Part shown: positions 54,462 through 63,284 of the stretch, piece by piece
Layout: each line of letters begins with the position of its first letter
How positions within the stretch are numbered: position 1 is the stretch's first letter
Assembly: GCF_943192915.1 (NCBI RefSeq)
Contig: NZ_CALPCD010000006.1
Span: forward strand, 54,138 to 118,137
DNA length: 64,000 nucleotides
Direction of reading: 5' to 3'
DNA from: Anaerotardibacter muris
GTDB lineage: Bacteria; Actinomycetota; Coriobacteriia; Coriobacteriales; Eggerthellaceae
Program-made: the position numbers and the translations under genes
The notes under the pieces: model-generated
The model's input: only the letters and a program-made list of their open reading frames with translations
The model's database searches: none
Told to the model about the DNA's origin: nothing

Positions 54462-55368
54462 TGAGAGAGCGTTGAAGCCTTCGGTGGCTCCTGCGAGCGT
54501 GTCGGTCACCGAGCGTGCCGCGGATCTATTGCATCTACCTCGTCGCAAGCGGCTCTCGAACCGAAAGCTCACGTTGGGGTCGTTCTTGGTGGCTGCGCTG
54601 TTGCTCGCCGCGATCGTGGTCATCGGGCGTATGGTGCTCCCAGAAGCTACTGCCACTGATTTCACCATGAAGAATCTAGCACCAAGCTTGGCGCATCCCT
54701 TTGGTACCGACTGGATGGGTCGTGACATGTTCTTGCGGACGCTCTCAGGCCTTTCGACGAGCATCTTGGTAGGTCTGTTCGCAGCAGGCGCATCATCGAT
54801 CATCGCGTTGGTGCTGGGCGCATTCGCAGCGCTTGGCGGCAAACGCGCCGATGCGGTGGTCACCTGGCTCATCGACCTGATGATGGGAATTCCCCATATC
54901 GTGCTGCTCATCCTCATATCCTATGCATGCGGCAAGGGGTTTTGGGGCGTGACCATCGGCGTTGCGCTCACTCATTGGGCCAATCTCGCACGCGTGGTGC
55001 GCGCTGAGGTGCTCCAATGCAAAGAATCTACCTTCGTTGCGGTGGCTCGTAAGCTGGGTGTGAGTCGTCTGCGCATCGCTACGCGTCACATGCTCCCTTA
55101 TGTGCTGCCTCAGTTCCTGGTAGGGCTCATCTTGCTCTTCCCTCATGCCATCTTGCATGAGGCGGCCATCACCTTCTTGGGCTTCGGCCTGTCGCCTGAA
55201 CAGCCAGCCATCGGCATCATCTTGAGCGAATCGATGCGCTATCTTTCTTCGGGCATGTGGTGGTTGGCAGTGTGTCCTGGTGTGGCGCTCATCTTGATGG
55301 TATTGCTGTTCGACCTGGCTGGATCGAGCCTGCGTAAGTTGGTCGATCCGCAGAGCGCTCAGGAGTGA
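54451..55368 (+). CDS. ABC transporter permease (NikC/DppC type)
   Basis: A 305-aa permease with six helices after an N-terminal basic cytoplasmic segment of about 45 residues. Family marks are LAHPFGTDWMGRDMFLRTL, LDLMMGIPHIVLLILIS-type helices and the EAA loop FVAVARKLGVSRLRIATRHMLP. It pairs with the preceding permease to form the channel. The start ATG 54451 overlaps that gene by 11 bases. The C-terminus ends with a helix and LRKLVDPQSAQE. Confidence 0.88.
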   Translation: MSFDERALKPSVAPASVSVTERAADLLHLPRRKRLSNRKLTLGSFLVAALLLAAIVVIGRMVLPEATATDFTMKNLAPSLAHPFGTDWMGRDMFLRTLSGLSTSILVGLFAAGASSIIALVLGAFAALGGKRADAVVTWLIDLMMGIPHIVLLILISYACGKGFWGVTIGVALTHWANLARVVRAEVLQCKESTFVAVARKLGVSRLRIATRHMLPYVLPQFLVGLILLFPHAILHEAAITFLGFGLSPEQPAIGIILSESMRYLSSGMWWLAVCPGVALILMVLLFDLAGSSLRKLVDPQSAQE

Positions 55369-55373
55369 GGTGA

Positions 55374-56480
55374 ATGACGATGGCAAGATCGAAGTGCGAA
55401 CCGCATGGCAATGCTCAGCCTGGCGTCAAGCCTACCACCGAGTCCACCCAGAGCATGCAGGACCCCCAAGCTCTGCATGACCAGCCGAGATCGCGACACG
55501 GTCATGCGCATGCTGAGCCTCACGGTCACGCTCAGCATCTTCATGGTGAATTCCATCATCATCACAGTCATGCGCACACCTCGAAGCATCCAGGCTTCCA
55601 CCACCTGCTCACGGTAGAGGGGTTGAATGTGGCGTTTCGCATGTACGATCCGCAGGCACCATTCTTCCGAGCGAAGCAGCGCGAAGTAGAAGTGATACAC
55701 GATCTGAGCATCTCGGTCCATGAAGGCGAGATCGTAGCGATCGTGGGGGCATCGGGATCAGGCAAGACCCTGCTCGCAGACTCCATCATGGGTTTGTTCG
55801 AGCCGAACGCGCGGGTCAGCGGCGTGATCCATTTTAACGGGGAGCGCGTCGGTGCAGATGCGCTGCGGCAGCTGCGCGGAAACGGCATCTCTTTGGTCCC
55901 GCAAAGCGTGCGATATCTCGACCCGCTCATGAAAATAGGACGCCAGGTCGAAGGGGTGGGGCGCTCTGACAGAGATCAGGCTGCATCCCGCTTGGCGAAG
56001 CGCGAGCAACTGTTCGCGCATTACGGATTGGGACCTGAGGTTGCCGATCAATATCCTTTCGAACTTTCTGGCGGTATGGCTCGTCGCGTGCTCTTGTGTT
56101 GTGCGCTCATGGACGAACCGAAGCTGATCATTGCCGATGAGCCTACTCCAGGGCTCGATCTTGAGCTTGCCATCAAGGCCATGGACGACTTCCGCGCCTT
56201 CGCGGATGAAGGTGGCGGCGTACTGCTCATCACGCATGACATCGAGCTTGCTCTGCGCGTTGCCGATCGTGTGGCGGTATTCAAGGATGGTACTGTGGTG
56301 GAAGAGACCGATGTGGCGAGCTTCGCTTCACCAGATTCGTTGAACGATCCGTTCTCACGCGAGCTGTGGTATGCGCTCCGTTTCGAGGACATGCCTCAAA
56401 CTCAAGCCCCTGTTGAAGATCGAACAGAAGGCGCAACCACCGCCCCCGCCGCGTCCTTGCCAAGCAGGGAGGAAGGTTAG
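55374..56480 (+). CDS. ABC transporter ATPase with His-rich N-terminus (NikD-like)
   Basis: A 368-aa ATPase. Residues 30-75 form a His-rich extension (HGHAHAEPHGHAQHLHGEF then HHHHSHAH), about 20 histidines, which is absent from DppD/NikD. The ATPase core has Walker A VGASGSGKT near 125, the signature ELSGGMARRV, Walker B KLIIADEPTPGLD and the His switch LLITHDIEL. A C-terminal segment (about 320-368) is Thr/Ala-rich. The His-rich part suggests intracellular metal buffering or delivery of Ni or Co to the transporter. ATG 55374 follows GTGAGGTG; ATG 55380 is also possible. Confidence 0.88.
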   Translation: MTMARSKCEPHGNAQPGVKPTTESTQSMQDPQALHDQPRSRHGHAHAEPHGHAQHLHGEFHHHHSHAHTSKHPGFHHLLTVEGLNVAFRMYDPQAPFFRAKQREVEVIHDLSISVHEGEIVAIVGASGSGKTLLADSIMGLFEPNARVSGVIHFNGERVGADALRQLRGNGISLVPQSVRYLDPLMKIGRQVEGVGRSDRDQAASRLAKREQLFAHYGLGPEVADQYPFELSGGMARRVLLCCALMDEPKLIIADEPTPGLDLELAIKAMDDFRAFADEGGGVLLITHDIELALRVADRVAVFKDGTVVEETDVASFASPDSLNDPFSRELWYALRFEDMPQTQAPVEDRTEGATTAPAASLPSREEG

Positions 56481-56483
56481 GCC

Positions 56484-57086
56484 ATGCTCGAGTTGCGAAA
56501 CATCAGCTTCGGATACGAAAAGGCAGCGCCGCTCTATGAGAGCGTGAATCTGAGCGTGGAGCAGGGGCAGCGCGTGGCGCTCCAGGCGCCATCGGGGTTC
56601 GGTAAGACCACACTCTGTCGTATCGCAGCTGGTTATCTTGCTCCGAGGTCAGGCGAAGTGCTCGTGGATGGCGAGCCGCTCCCTTCCAAGGGCACTTGTC
56701 CCGTGCAGCTCATCTTGCAGCATCCTGAAGCAGCGGTCGATCCGCGGATGCGCATGGCTGCGATCTTGGAAGAAGCTGGCGATATCGACGAAGACCTGCT
56801 TGCTCTATTCGGCATCCGCGATGAATGGCTCTCGCGGTTTCCTCATGAGCTCTCTGGTGGCGAATTGCAGCGATTCTGCATCGTACGTGCCCTGATGACG
56901 AAGCCGCGCTACCTTATCGCCGACGAGATATCCACCATGCTCGATCCGCTCACGCAGCTGCAGATCTGGCAAGCGCTGCTCGACGTGGTAGCGGTGCAGA
57001 ACATGGGGCTTATGATGGTCTCGCATTCGACTCGTCTGACAGATTTCGTGGCAACACGTGTAGTGGACCTCACGGCAGGTCGTTGA
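56484..57086 (+). CDS. ABC transporter ATPase (NikE-like), short form
   Basis: A 200-aa ATPase, shorter than NikE (about 265 aa) because the C-terminal oligopeptide-binding part is missing. It has Walker A LQAPSGFGKTT, the Q-loop region (LILQHPEAAVDPRMRM), signature ELSGGELQRFCIVRAL, Walker B YLIADEISTMLDPLT and MMVSHSTRL. It is three bases after the preceding gene and completes a five-gene transporter unit (substrate-binding protein, two permeases, two ATPases). The stop is at 57086; the next gene is on the opposite strand. Confidence 0.88.
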   Translation: MLELRNISFGYEKAAPLYESVNLSVEQGQRVALQAPSGFGKTTLCRIAAGYLAPRSGEVLVDGEPLPSKGTCPVQLILQHPEAAVDPRMRMAAILEEAGDIDEDLLALFGIRDEWLSRFPHELSGGELQRFCIVRALMTKPRYLIADEISTMLDPLTQLQIWQALLDVVAVQNMGLMMVSHSTRLTDFVATRVVDLTAGR

Positions 57087-57119
57087 TGTGCGATCGTCAA
57101 CGCGCTTTCGCGATGAAGG

Positions 57120-57644
57120 TCACGAACGCTCATCCTTTACATCGAGATAAGGCAGCAGTGCTTCACGGTAAGCCTCGATCAACGCAGGCAAGCGCATGGC
57201 TGCATTCGCGGGACTGGTCGAAGGAAGTTGTACGCAGGAAATGCCCAGTTGTGGCTCGATCAGCTTCCGATAGAGCTGCGCTGCTTTCGCGCCTGTGCAG
57301 AAGATCCGTTGAATAGGAGCGATATCGAGTATGCGCCCCAGGTCGTTTGGTTTAGGGTTGCGGATGGATGCGTCGCTCGCGCCCTCGATCTGGCATGACT
57401 GGCAAACGTCCCAAAGCGCGATCTTGTGCTCGAGCAAGAGCGCCCTCTTCTCGGGAATGGTCTGAGGTTCTGGTGCATCGAGCACGCCAGCGAGCACCTT
57501 CCAAAAACGATTCTGTGGATGCCCATAGAAGAAGCCTTGCTCGCGTGACTTCGGAGAAGGGAAGGTCCCCAGCAGTAACACGCGGCTGCGCTCATCGAAC
57601 ACTGGCTCGATATCATGATCGATATGTTCCACTTCCTGACCCAC
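57120..57644 (-). CDS. DNA-deoxyinosine / uracil-DNA glycosylase-like protein
   Basis: A 174-aa member of the uracil-DNA glycosylase superfamily. It has LLLGTFPSPKSREQGFFYG with HPQNRFWKVLAGVL after it (motif 1), HKIALWDVCQSCQIEGASDA, GRILDIAPIQRIFCTG and LPSTSPANAAM (motif 2). The pattern fits the DNA-deoxyinosine glycosylase group. It would remove deaminated bases from DNA. The start is a GTG at 57644; a second GTG 15 bases further in has a better-placed GGTCAGGAA. It is convergent with the transporter unit. Confidence 0.85.
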   Translation of the reverse strand: MGQEVEHIDHDIEPVFDERSRVLLLGTFPSPKSREQGFFYGHPQNRFWKVLAGVLDAPEPQTIPEKRALLLEHKIALWDVCQSCQIEGASDASIRNPKPNDLGRILDIAPIQRIFCTGAKAAQLYRKLIEPQLGISCVQLPSTSPANAAMRLPALIEAYREALLPYLDVKDERS

Positions 57645-57662
57645 CCCCGCAGCTTACCACAC

Positions 57663-57808
57663 GGGGACAGGTTCAAATTCGTTCGGGACAGTTCGGTGTT
57701 AGAGTCGTGGACAAAAAGGGGGCAGCCCCCTTTTTGTCCACATTCGGCGGATGCTATTCGGTCATCTGAACCTGTCCCCAAACTGTCTCGGACAAAAACG
57801 AACCCGTC
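57663..57808. repeat. Nested palindromic repeat (REP/BIME-like)
   Basis: Outer arms GGGGACAGGTTCA (57663-57675) and TGAACCTGTCCCC (57767-57779) are exact complements. Inside, GTGGACAAAAAGGGGG (57707-57722) and CCCCCTTTTTGTCCAC (57726-57741) form a perfect 16-bp stem with a 3-base loop. Further GTTCGGGACAGTT (57681-57693) and AACTGTCTCGGAC (57781-57793) pair with one mismatch. The sequence CCTGTCCCC is common in REP elements mobilised by Y1 transposases. No transposase gene is in the window. Confidence 0.75.
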
Positions 57809-57899
57809 CCCAAGGGGTATCTTCGTGCGGTCGGTCTAAGCAACAAAATCGCAGATTACAACGGGAATAGGGTATGATAAGAACCGAGAGGAGACGTTC

Positions 57900-59528
57900 A
57901 TGTACCATAAGACTTTGCATATCTCGCTTTTCGGAACGAGCGACGAAGTGAATGCTGCGATCCGCGCCACTGAGCCATTGCGCTGCTTCACGCACGATAT
58001 CGTTGCCTTCCCAGCGTTCGACGCCCACGCCTTTGCACGTTGCGATATCGCTATCATCGACGCTCGCGCTTGGCAGGAAGCCACGGGCGAGCCGCTCATG
58101 CCTGCACGTGATCTTGCCGCTGCCACTGAAGCGCTGAAGCAAGCGCACGGAGATCGTTTTTGGGCAGTGGTGGCCATCGCGCCGAAAGAGCTCACGAATA
58201 CGTGGTCGCAAGAGGATTTTTCTGTATTGTCCCTCTTGTGGTCCGCGCCGCTTTCCAGCGCAGAGGCTGCTTTCCAGTTCAGTGCGCTCCAGCGTGCGGC
58301 CCAAACGCGCTCGGACCTCATCCTTTCCGAGACATATTTCAACACGCTCATCAACTCGATGCCCAGCATGGTCTGGGTCAAGCGTGTTGATGGAACGCAT
58401 CTTAAGGTGAACGATTTCTTCTGCTCAGTCGTGAACAAGGCCAAAGAAGATATCGAAGGCCAAGGCCATAACTACATTTGGAACTTGCCGCCCGAAGACA
58501 CGGAGAGCGCTGAGATGTGCGCCGAGACCGAGCGTCAAGCTATCGCGGCGGGAGAGACCCGCGAATTCGAAGAGCAGGTCGAATCTGATCGTGGCAGGCG
58601 TTTGCTCATCACGTACAAGACCCCGCTCTACGATGAAGACGGCAGTGTCATGGGTACGATCGGTACGGCTGACGATGTTACCGAGTTGGACAACTTGCGC
58701 TACGAGAACGATATCCTATTGAATTCGCTGCCGCTTGCGGTGATCGTCGAGGATAAGGATGAGACCATCCTGAACATCAACGCCACCACCGAAGTCTACT
58801 TCCAGCAAACGCGCGAGAACACGGTTGGCATGAACTTCTCTGCTTGGCGAAGGATCGCGTTCGGCGAAGAGCTGGCACGTATTCGCGAAAAGCATGAGAG
58901 CGCAGAGCTGTTCCTCGATCGCGGCGGTATCCAGCGCCTTATGTACATGCGCAAAGCGCCGATCCGCGATGTGTTCGGCAATCGCACTGGCCAGGTGCGA
59001 ATCTACAGCGATATGACCGAGCTGCGCCAATTGGAGCAGCAAGCCATGCTCAATGCGCGAACCGACTATCTTACGGGGCTCTTCAATCGCCGCTATTTCT
59101 ACGAGCATCTTGACGATTTCGATGAGTCGAGCTCGGCTGCGATCGCTATCTTTGACCTCGATAACTTCAAGGATGTGAACGATACCTTGGGCCATGCTAT
59201 TGGCGACCATGTGCTCATCTTGGTGTCGGAGGTCCTGCAAGAAGTGTTCCCTGACAGCCAAGTGATCCGCTGGGGCGGCGATGAATTCGTCGTAGCGATG
59301 TTCGGTATCGACGACGTGGATGTGATGCGCGAACGTGCGCAGCGTGCGCTCGAGTTGTTCGAGGCGCGCTCGACCGAACCAGGGGAGCCGTGGAAGATCT
59401 GCGGCAGTTGCGGTATTGCATTCTCGCCAACGATCCCGAATCCTATCGACCCGTTGGTCCAGCGCGCAGACGCGGCGCTCTACGATGCGAAGAATGCGGG
59501 CAAAGGGGTCGTGCGCGTCAGCGAATAG
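57900..59528 (+). CDS. PAS-GGDEF diguanylate cyclase
   Basis: A 542-aa signalling protein. The first 145 residues look like a receiver-type alpha/beta domain (LHISLFGTSDEVNAAIRA). Two PAS domains follow (about 150-265 with LINSMPSMVWVKRVDGTHL, and 265-370 with LLNSLPLAVIVEDKDETIL). The C-terminal GGDEF domain (375-542) begins ARTDYLTGLFNRRYF and has an intact GGDEF near 459 (RWGGDEFVVAMF), so it should make cyclic-di-GMP. No RxxD inhibition site lies before GGDEF. There are no membrane segments, so the sensor is cytoplasmic. ATG 57900 follows GAGAGGAG. Confidence 0.93.
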   Translation: MYHKTLHISLFGTSDEVNAAIRATEPLRCFTHDIVAFPAFDAHAFARCDIAIIDARAWQEATGEPLMPARDLAAATEALKQAHGDRFWAVVAIAPKELTNTWSQEDFSVLSLLWSAPLSSAEAAFQFSALQRAAQTRSDLILSETYFNTLINSMPSMVWVKRVDGTHLKVNDFFCSVVNKAKEDIEGQGHNYIWNLPPEDTESAEMCAETERQAIAAGETREFEEQVESDRGRRLLITYKTPLYDEDGSVMGTIGTADDVTELDNLRYENDILLNSLPLAVIVEDKDETILNINATTEVYFQQTRENTVGMNFSAWRRIAFGEELARIREKHESAELFLDRGGIQRLMYMRKAPIRDVFGNRTGQVRIYSDMTELRQLEQQAMLNARTDYLTGLFNRRYFYEHLDDFDESSSAAIAIFDLDNFKDVNDTLGHAIGDHVLILVSEVLQEVFPDSQVIRWGGDEFVVAMFGIDDVDVMRERAQRALELFEARSTEPGEPWKICGSCGIAFSPTIPNPIDPLVQRADAALYDAKNAGKGVVRVSE

Positions 59529-59545
59529 ACCGAACGTTTGCCGGG

Positions 59546-59742
59546 GTGTTCTGGCTGCAAGGCAATGCTGTAGGGTAGGGGTCTCGGATTCACCCGTTCC
59601 GCTGTTCGCCTTCGGCTCATGCGCTGCACTGCTTCATGCTTTATTTACACGAACCCGCTTTGGCGGGTTCTATCTTTTTAATTCAGTGTTCAGAGTGAAT
59701 CTACGACCCCTGCCCTACATCCTTACCTTGCAACCAGAACAC
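59546..59742 (+). repeat. Structured intergenic repeat element, copy 4
   Basis: The longest copy, 197 bp. Arms 59546-59593 and 59695-59742 pair over 48 positions with scattered mismatches. The core CTGTTCGCCTTCGGCTCATG is followed by CGCTGCACTGCTTCATGC. The internal stem GAACCCGC/GCGGGTTC (59651-59670) is followed by TATCTTTTT, which would terminate the GGDEF transcript. It starts 17 bases after the GGDEF gene stop and lies 151 bases before the acyl-CoA dehydrogenase start. Confidence 0.85.
59651..59679 (+). terminator. Terminator stem inside repeat copy 4
   Basis: GAACCCGC (59651-59658) pairs with GCGGGTTC (59663-59670) around TTTG, followed by TATCTTTTT. It is 122 bases after the GGDEF gene. 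Confidence 0.75.
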
Positions 59743-59893
59743 CATGCACTATCGATCGTGCGATGACATTTTTCTATAGGAGGAGCCTATAGGTTTAAGG
59801 CACAATTACGGGTAGTTTCTTGTTGGAAAAATGGCAGGAAGGGTTCACAATTGAAGTAAGGGAAAAGGGTCATTAAGGATTGGGAGGAAGCCT

Positions 59894-61117
59894 ATGAATC
59901 CAAATGCAACTATCACTGACGAGATGTTCGATGCGTATCTGAAGCAGATTCGCGAGCTGGTCGAAGGACCGTTCGAGGAGATGCAGAAGGAGATCGAAGT
60001 CACGAACAAGTTCCCTGATGAATTCTACGAACTTGCAAAAGAGAATGATCTGTATCGTTTCTATCTACCTGCTGAATATGGCGGATGGAATCTGAACGAG
60101 CTCGAGATCCTGCGCGTGCAAGAAGAGTTCTCTCGTGGTCCTGGCGGCATGCGCATGCACCTGCATCATGCAGCGGATATGAATTGGCGCATCTTGGAAG
60201 ACTACGGCAAGCAGGAGCTGAAAGACCAGCTCATGGATAAGTTCCAGGACAAGACCATCTATTGTAACTTCGCCATCACCGAACAGACGGGCGGCACGGG
60301 TGCCGACCTGCATACCACCGCTGTGTGGGATGAGGCTAAGGGCAAGTGGGTCTTGAACGGCGAGAAATGGCTGATCTCTCACACTGACTGCTCCGATTAC
60401 ACCTACGTTATCGCCGTGACCAACCCTGACGACGACAAGGATACGCGCCTTTCGGCGTTCTTCGTGCCGGTCGACGCGCCAGGCTTCGAGCTGGTTCCTA
60501 TGCCGCATATGATGGGTTGTCGTGGCGCAGGTCATGCGGGACTCAAGTTCACCAATCTGGAGCTGGGTCCTGAGTATCTGCTCGGCGAAGTAGGCCAGGG
60601 CATGGAAGTGGCCATCCATTCACTCTCCGTTTCCCGCGTCCATATCGCAACTTCCAACTTGGGCATGGCTCAGCGCATGCTGGAGATCTCACTGGCGCGT
60701 GCTCATGATCGCGTCACCTTCGGCAAGCCGATCATCAAACGTCAGGCTATCAAGATGAAGATCGCGAACATGCAGATGATGATCCATGCACTGCGTTGTT
60801 TGGTCTATGACTTCGCGGTCACGTTCGACGCTGACCCGTACAATGACTTCATCGATGAGAAGGCTGCTATCTGCAAGTTGTTCTCCATCGATACGGTCCG
60901 TTTGGTCTCTGATGAGATGCTCGAGATCTTCGGTGGCGATGGCTACTTCGAGGATTCGCCCTACGGCCCGACCGAGCGCCTCTATCGCGATTGCCGCGCT
61001 ATGTGGCTCGAGGAAGGCGCGCCTACGGTCCAGCGCATCACCATTGCGCGCGAGTGCGAGAAGCACAACGGTGCGATGGGTTACATCTTCGAAGGCCGTG
61101 AGATCACGGTGCCGTAA
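59894..61117 (+). CDS. Acyl-CoA dehydrogenase
   Basis: A 407-aa flavoprotein that oxidises acyl-CoA to the 2,3-enoyl-CoA. Family features are FYLPAEYGGWNLNELEILRVQ, the FAD/substrate strand NFAITEQTGGTGADLHTTAV, VFLGDYL-like ELGPEYLLGEVGQGMEV, the RVTFGKPIIKRQAIKMKIANM helix and the C-terminal YRDCRAMWLEEGAPTVQR. The catalytic Glu region is EEGAPTVQ. No electron-transfer flavoprotein genes are next to it. It is a distant functional partner candidate for the enoyl-CoA hydratase-like gene at 20575. ATG 59894 follows GGGAGGAAG. Confidence 0.93.
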   Translation: MNPNATITDEMFDAYLKQIRELVEGPFEEMQKEIEVTNKFPDEFYELAKENDLYRFYLPAEYGGWNLNELEILRVQEEFSRGPGGMRMHLHHAADMNWRILEDYGKQELKDQLMDKFQDKTIYCNFAITEQTGGTGADLHTTAVWDEAKGKWVLNGEKWLISHTDCSDYTYVIAVTNPDDDKDTRLSAFFVPVDAPGFELVPMPHMMGCRGAGHAGLKFTNLELGPEYLLGEVGQGMEVAIHSLSVSRVHIATSNLGMAQRMLEISLARAHDRVTFGKPIIKRQAIKMKIANMQMMIHALRCLVYDFAVTFDADPYNDFIDEKAAICKLFSIDTVRLVSDEMLEIFGGDGYFEDSPYGPTERLYRDCRAMWLEEGAPTVQRITIARECEKHNGAMGYIFEGREITVP

Positions 61118-61174
61118 GGCTAGGCGATCTGGGCAAGATCGAACGCAGGACCATCATAGGCTCTGCAGTTTTTC

Positions 61175-61212
61175 AAGGGTGGGTGTTTTTCGGGACTCCC
61201 GCCCTTTTTCTT
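61175..61212 (+). terminator. Terminator of the acyl-CoA dehydrogenase gene
   Basis: AAGGGTGGG (61175-61183) pairs with CCCGCCCTT (61198-61206), one G-T pair, followed by TTTCTTT. It is about 58 bases after the stop. Confidence 0.75.
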
Positions 61213-61282
61213 TGGGATAGAATATGAGGTCAACAAATAGGATCTTCATCACAGTTGTTCGGAGAGTTGAGCAGGAACCATC

Positions 61283-62812
61283 ATGAACGAATTGAAATGC
61301 CCCCATTGCGGAAAAGTCTTCCAGGTTGATGAATCTGGCTATGATGCGCTCGTGCGTCAGGTGCACGACCATGAATTCGACGAAGCTGTGCGCGACCGCG
61401 CCGAGCGCGTGAAGAGCGAGATGCAGGTGGAGACGGCGCAGAAAGAAGCGCAGATCGCCGAGCTGCAGGCGCGCCTGGAAGCTGAGCGCGACAAGCAAAC
61501 CGCGGAACGTGAACTGGCGTTAGCTAAGCAACAGGAGCAGATCGCTCAGCTTCGCCATGAACTTGAGGCGCAGCAGGAGCGTCAGGAGGTGGAGAAGCAG
61601 CTGGCGCTCTCGCAGCAGCAAGAACAGCAAGCTGCCGACCAGCAGAAACAGCAACAGCGCATCGCCGAGCTGGAACAGGCCCTTGCGACTGAGCGCGAGA
61701 AGCAGACCATGGAGCGCGAGTTGGCCCTGGCCAAACAGCAGGAACGTATCGCGGAACTGGAGCATTCTCTGGCATCCGAGCGCGAGAAACAGCAGACCCA
61801 GGTGCAGCTGGCAGTTCAAGAAGTGCAGAATTCTGCGCAGGCTGCTGCGCTCAAGCAGCGTGAACGCGAGATCGAACTGGCCGAGCAGCTGAAAGCGAAG
61901 GACCAGCTCATCTTGGTGCGCGAACGCGAGATCGAGAACATGCGCGAGATGAAATCGAAGATGACGGTGAAGATCTTGGGCGAGACGCTCGAGCAGCACT
62001 GCGAAGTGGAATTCAACAAGCTGCGCGCTACAGCGTTTCGCAATGCACAATTCGGCAAGGATAACGATGCGAGCGAAGGCACCAAGGGCGACTATATCTA
62101 TCGCGAATTCACCGACACGGGTGCAGAACTCATCTCCATCATGTTCGAGATGAAGAACGAAGCCGACGATTCCACGCACAAGAAGAAGAACGAAGATCAT
62201 TTCAAGAAGCTCGACCGCGACCGCACTACGAAGGGCTGTGAATATGCGGTACTCGTCAGCATGCTCGAGCCCGAGAGCGATCTGTACAACCAGGGCATCG
62301 TGGACGTTTCCTATGCCTATGACAAGATGTATGTCATTCGTCCGCAATTCTTCATCCCTATGATCACGCTGCTGCGCAATGCGGCGCTCGACGCGGCGCA
62401 GTACAAGGACGAACTGGAGTTGCAGCGTCAGCAGAACATCGACGTGAGCAATTTCGAGTCGAGCTTGGAAGACTTCAAGGAGAAGTTCGGGAAGAACTAT
62501 CGCCTGGCAAGTGACAAATTCCAGAAGGCCATCGACGAGATCGACAAGTCCATCGACCATCTGAACAAGATCAAGGACAACTTGTTGGGTAGCGAGCGCA
62601 ATTTGCGTTTGGCGAACGACAAGGCTGAAGCGCTCTCGGTGAAGAGGCTCACGCGCGGTAATCCCACCATGAAGGCGAAGTTCGCCGCACTTGAGGCGGG
62701 GGAGTCTGACGATGCGGCTAGCGAGGCCAGCAAATCTTCCAAATCTGCCAAGGCTGTACCTGCTGACCCTGAAACGGGCAGCGCACCTGAGACCGGGACG
62801 AGCGACGAATGA
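61283..62812 (+). CDS. DUF2130 coiled-coil protein
   Basis: A 509-aa protein of the DUF2130 family. It opens with a zinc-ribbon-like [23 protein letters not shown], followed by a long coiled coil (about 50-220) made of near-repeats such as [16 protein letters not shown] and [15 protein letters not shown]. The conserved globular part starts [23 protein letters not shown] and has [24 protein letters not shown] split by one loop and [28 protein letters not shown]. The central part resembles a PD-(D/E)xK nuclease-like fold (EMKNE), which is speculative. The C-terminal tail is acidic and Ser-rich. ATGA overlap couples it to the DUF523 gene. Confidence 0.92.
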   Translation: MNELKCPHCGKVFQVDESGYDALVRQVHDHEFDEAVRDRAERVKSEMQVETAQKEAQIAELQARLEAERDKQTAERELALAKQQEQIAQLRHELEAQQERQEVEKQLALSQQQEQQAADQQKQQQRIAELEQALATEREKQTMERELALAKQQERIAELEHSLASEREKQQTQVQLAVQEVQNSAQAAALKQREREIELAEQLKAKDQLILVREREIENMREMKSKMTVKILGETLEQHCEVEFNKLRATAFRNAQFGKDNDASEGTKGDYIYREFTDTGAELISIMFEMKNEADDSTHKKKNEDHFKKLDRDRTTKGCEYAVLVSMLEPESDLYNQGIVDVSYAYDKMYVIRPQFFIPMITLLRNAALDAAQYKDELELQRQQNIDVSNFESSLEDFKEKFGKNYRLASDKFQKAIDEIDKSIDHLNKIKDNLLGSERNLRLANDKAEALSVKRLTRGNPTMKAKFAALEAGESDDAASEASKSSKSAKAVPADPETGSAPETGTSDE

Positions 62813-63267
62813 AGGTTGCGGTAAGCGCATGCTTGCTCGGTGTTCCTTGCCGCTACGACGGGAAAGCCAAGCCCTGTGCAGCGGTGCGGGAATTCCTGGA
62901 GACTCATGTGAGCCCCGAGGATGTGGTGCGCGTCTGTCCTGAGGTGATGGGTGGTCTGAAGATACCCCATCCGCCGAGCGAGATCCAGACCGATTTGCTT
63001 CCTGAAGTGGTCGTGCATGATGTGGAGGGTACCGATACCACGAAGGCTTTCGAGCTGGGCGCGCAGGTGGCGCTGAATGCAGCGCAGCAGGCGGGATGCA
63101 CCCATGCTATCCTGAAAGCGAAGAGTCCTTCATGCGGGGTGGGGAAGATATACGATGGAACCTTCACTGATACGCTCGTTGAGGGTAATGGCGTAGCTGC
63201 CCAAGCATTCATCGATGCTGGCATCATTGTCTCGACCGAAGACGATTTCCAAGAAGTGTTCAGCTGA
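62809..63267 (+). CDS. DUF523 family protein
   Basis: A 152-aa protein of the DUF523 (YbbK-like) family. It starts [20 protein letters not shown], then [20 protein letters not shown] and the [23 protein letters not shown] segment. The conserved cysteines (about 7, 12, 42 and 106) suggest a metal or iron-sulfur site. The function is unproven. It overlaps the DUF2130 gene by four bases and is followed by a copy of the structured repeat. Confidence 0.92.
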   Translation: MKVAVSACLLGVPCRYDGKAKPCAAVREFLETHVSPEDVVRVCPEVMGGLKIPHPPSEIQTDLLPEVVVHDVEGTDTTKAFELGAQVALNAAQQAGCTHAILKAKSPSCGVGKIYDGTFTDTLVEGNGVAAQAFIDAGIIVSTEDDFQEVFS

Positions 63268-63284
63268 GGCACTGCTGTGCGATT

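Noticed and set aside
61520..62830. 436-codon reverse frame across the DUF2130 gene
   Set aside because: It is Leu-rich because it reads the antisense of a Gln/Glu-rich coiled coil, which mimics a membrane protein.
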